Of a DNA stretch of 6,878 bases, positions 5,925 through 6,878 are shown one piece after another; positions within the stretch are counted from its first letter, which is position 1, and each line of letters opens with the position of its first letter. The notes beneath the pieces were generated by a model. That model was not told the DNA's origin, ran no database searches, and was given only the letters and a program-made list of their open reading frames with translations. A program made the translations under genes and the position numbers. The stretch lies in the NCBI GenBank assembly GCA_025450405.1, contig JANWHL010000172.1, positions 1-6,878 on the forward strand, given 5' to 3'. This stretch comes from Ktedonobacterales bacterium (lineage in GTDB: Bacteria > Chloroflexota > Ktedonobacteria > Ktedonobacterales > JADMIN01).

Positions 5925-6350
5925 TTACGCGCCGCGCCTGGCGGCGCGGTACAGCAACGCCTCGGTGACGGTGGCTCCCACCGCGAGCACGCCCAGGGCG
6001 AGGAACCGCGGGTTGCGCACGCCCTCGCCCGCGGCGAGGCCGATGGAGAGCACATCACCCGCGTCGGAGAGTGCCCGCGCCAGCAGCCACGGGGCGTACT
6101 TGCCGCCGTGGGTGGCGGCGGACCACAGTCCCATGCCCAACACGACGTCGCGCGCGCCGAGCGAGCGCATGACGGAGGCGACGGCGGGAGTCGGTGTGGG
6201 AAAGCCGAAGGCGCGGGCGCAAAGGCTCGGCGCCAGGATGGGGGCGGCGCCGATGGCGACGCTGGCCAGCCCGATAGCCGTGGCGACAGGTCGCAGGTGC
6301 TCAGCGGTGGCAACGGTGGGGACATCCGCGGTTGGGGCGTGCTGGATCAT
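5925..6350 (-). CDS. Small DUF4267-like membrane protein
   Basis: A 141-residue predicted membrane protein with four hydrophobic segments (about 22-41, 66-80, 87-108 and 114-134). The pattern resembles the DUF4267 family: a first helix ending in a 'P.L.AR.FG.P' segment (PSLCARAFGFP, 41-51), then RSLGARDVVLGMGLW (62-76), and WLLARALSDAGDVLSI (88-103) with conserved Asp residues. Function is unknown for this family. The start ATG at 6350 has GAGG 8 nt upstream. It is the first gene of a likely two-gene unit with the deaminase, behind a promoter region that holds an 11-bp inverted repeat. The family assignment rests on remembered sequence pattern only. Confidence 0.72.
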   Translation of the reverse strand: MIQHAPTADVPTVATAEHLRPVATAIGLASVAIGAAPILAPSLCARAFGFPTPTPAVASVMRSLGARDVVLGMGLWSAATHGGKYAPWLLARALSDAGDVLSIGLAAGEGVRNPRFLALGVLAVGATVTEALLYRAARRGA

Positions 6351-6386
6351 GTGGGGGGCCTCACTGGATCAAAGGCTGGTGGTCGA

Positions 6387-6416
6387 ATGGTAGCGCGCGC
6401 GCTGCCGCGCTACCAT
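6387..6416. repeat. Perfect 11-bp inverted repeat, operator-like
   Basis: ATGGTAGCGCG (6387-6397) and CGCGCTACCAT (6406-6416) are perfect inverted arms around an 8-nt centre. The element lies in the 105-bp region between the divergent DUF4267-like gene and the broken hydrolase. It begins about 4 bp from the predicted minus-strand -10 box, so it overlaps the expected transcription start. That suits a repressor site or a 5' stem-loop; there is no T-run for a terminator. Confidence 0.7.
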
Positions 6417-6420
6417 AAAG

Positions 6421-6426
6421 ATTGTA
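6421..6426 (-). promoter_or_regulatory. Possible -10 box for the DUF4267-like/deaminase operon
   Basis: The minus strand reads TACAAT, a 5/6 match to the -10 consensus, about 70 bp before the ATG at 6350. Unlike the other promoters here it lacks the TGn extension and no -35 is evident. TATGGT inside the adjacent inverted repeat is a weaker alternative. Confidence 0.35.
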
Positions 6427-6441
6427 AGGCGGGATGGGGGA

Positions 6442-6447
6442 GAGGAG
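6442..6447 (+). promoter_or_regulatory. Ribosome binding site in front of the broken hydrolase gene
   Basis: GAGGAG lies 8 nt before ATG 6456 within a purine-rich stretch (6436-6447). It shows that the original translation start of the decayed hydrolase is still intact. Confidence 0.6.
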
Positions 6448-6455
6448 TCATCGCA

Positions 6456-6878
6456 ATGGCCGGCGAGGTGTCGCGCGCGCTACGCACGCGGATGGACACG
6501 GCGTCAGAGGCGTCCGTCGAGGCGTATCCACGGATCGGGATGGTGATCGGGATACTGGCGGTCGGCTGCGGACATACTGACCTTCCTCGCCGCCATCCTC
6601 GCCGCCGAGCGCTCCACGGACCCCGTGCCGCTGGGTGAGGCCCTCGGGCTGGCGCATCAAGTGCGGGCGGAGGCCGCGCCGGTCGGCCAGATTGGCATGG
6701 CCTAGATCATCCAGCCGCTGGGCGATAGCCAGGGTGAGGGCAACCCAGAGCGGCTCTACTGGCACAATGGCGGCACAGGCGGCTACACCAACTGGGGCGG
6801 CTTTGTTCCCGCGCGCGACTCGGCCATCGTCGTACTCGTCAGCCACGGGCCAGATGCGCGGCGCGCGTGGGGGCGTGG
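6456..6878 (+). pseudogene. Broken serine beta-lactamase-like hydrolase (internal deletion, frameshift, TAG)
   Basis: This is the remains of a beta-lactamase/penicillin-binding-protein-like serine hydrolase (class C fold), which runs off the right edge. Codons from ATG 6456 give MAGEVSRALRTRMD...EAYPRIGMVIGIL, a plausible family N-terminus. At about 6559-6562 the similarity continues in the next frame with SAADILTFLAAILAAE, the helical segment that normally lies far downstream of the active-site serine. The C-terminal part continues through LGLAHQVRAEAAPVGQIGMA, a TAG at 6703-6705, IIQPLGD and then the family motif HNGGTGGY (6763-6786), followed by WGGFVPARDSAIVVLVSH. The TAG most likely replaced a TGG, since relatives often have Trp there. 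The region that should hold SxxK and YxN is missing. Translation from 6456 would stop at 6638 after 60 residues in the shifted frame. A sequencing or assembly error could explain the frame and stop but not the missing middle, unless the assembly has collapsed. Confidence 0.8.

Noticed and set aside
5906..6325. N-terminal extension of the deaminase to 6325
   Set aside because: It would overlap the DUF4267-like gene in another frame. The Ser/Pro/Arg-rich extension is unlike any deaminase N-terminus, and ATG 5905 has a good ribosome binding site.
5904..6638. 244-residue plus-strand open frame opposite the DUF4267-like gene
   Set aside because: Only its last 60 codons (from 6456) have a ribosome binding site, and those belong to the broken hydrolase; the rest is antisense.
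6448..6846. 132-residue minus-strand open frame at the right end
   Set aside because: It is antisense to the recognisable hydrolase C-terminal domain and has no domain or start signal of its own.

Overview
The window comes from a GC-rich bacterial chromosome, mostly housekeeping genes with one decayed gene at the right end. Tightly packed genes, strong GC bias and extended -10 promoters without clear -35 boxes would fit a high-GC lineage such as Chloroflexota (Thermomicrobia-like). That assignment is an impression from style and protein flavour and has not been tested by a search. I see no phage, transposase, CRISPR, tRNA or rRNA gene.

Layout from left to right. At the left edge, on the minus strand, are the promoter, ribosome binding site and first codons of a gene that leaves the window. 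Next, also on the minus strand, is a complete RecD2-type DNA helicase (108..2348). A 393-base divergent intergenic region follows. It holds the recD2 promoter, a small hairpin, three tandem copies of a 14-bp unit, and the promoter of a plus-strand GTPase. The GTPase (2742..3968) has an Era-like G domain followed by a DUF697-type hydrophobic C-terminal domain and a Pro/Gly-rich tail. After a 213-base gap with a second hairpin and a promoter comes a plus-strand DedA/VTT-family membrane protein (4182..4859). Its stop codon overlaps the stop codon of a convergent minus-strand gene, an adenosine deaminase-family amidohydrolase (4856..5905). That gene lies 19 bp behind a small DUF4267-like membrane protein (5925..6350), and the two probably form an operon.

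The right end (6456..6878, plus strand) is a broken serine beta-lactamase-like hydrolase. It keeps a good ribosome binding site and the N-terminal ~34 codons, then jumps in another frame into the C-terminal domain, which carries an in-frame TAG and the conserved HNGGTGGY motif. The middle, where the SxxK nucleophile would be, is gone. The 105-bp divergent region before it has a perfect 11-bp-arm inverted repeat next to a minus-strand -10 box.

The genes do not form one evident pathway: DNA repair helicase, membrane-associated GTPase, membrane transporter/scramblase-like protein, purine-type deaminase and small membrane protein. I found no convincing new multi-gene system. The items most worth following are the deleted hydrolase, the 14-bp tandem repeats upstream of the GTPase promoter, the operator-like palindrome at 6387..6416, the unusual DedA residues, and the uncertain substrate of the deaminase.
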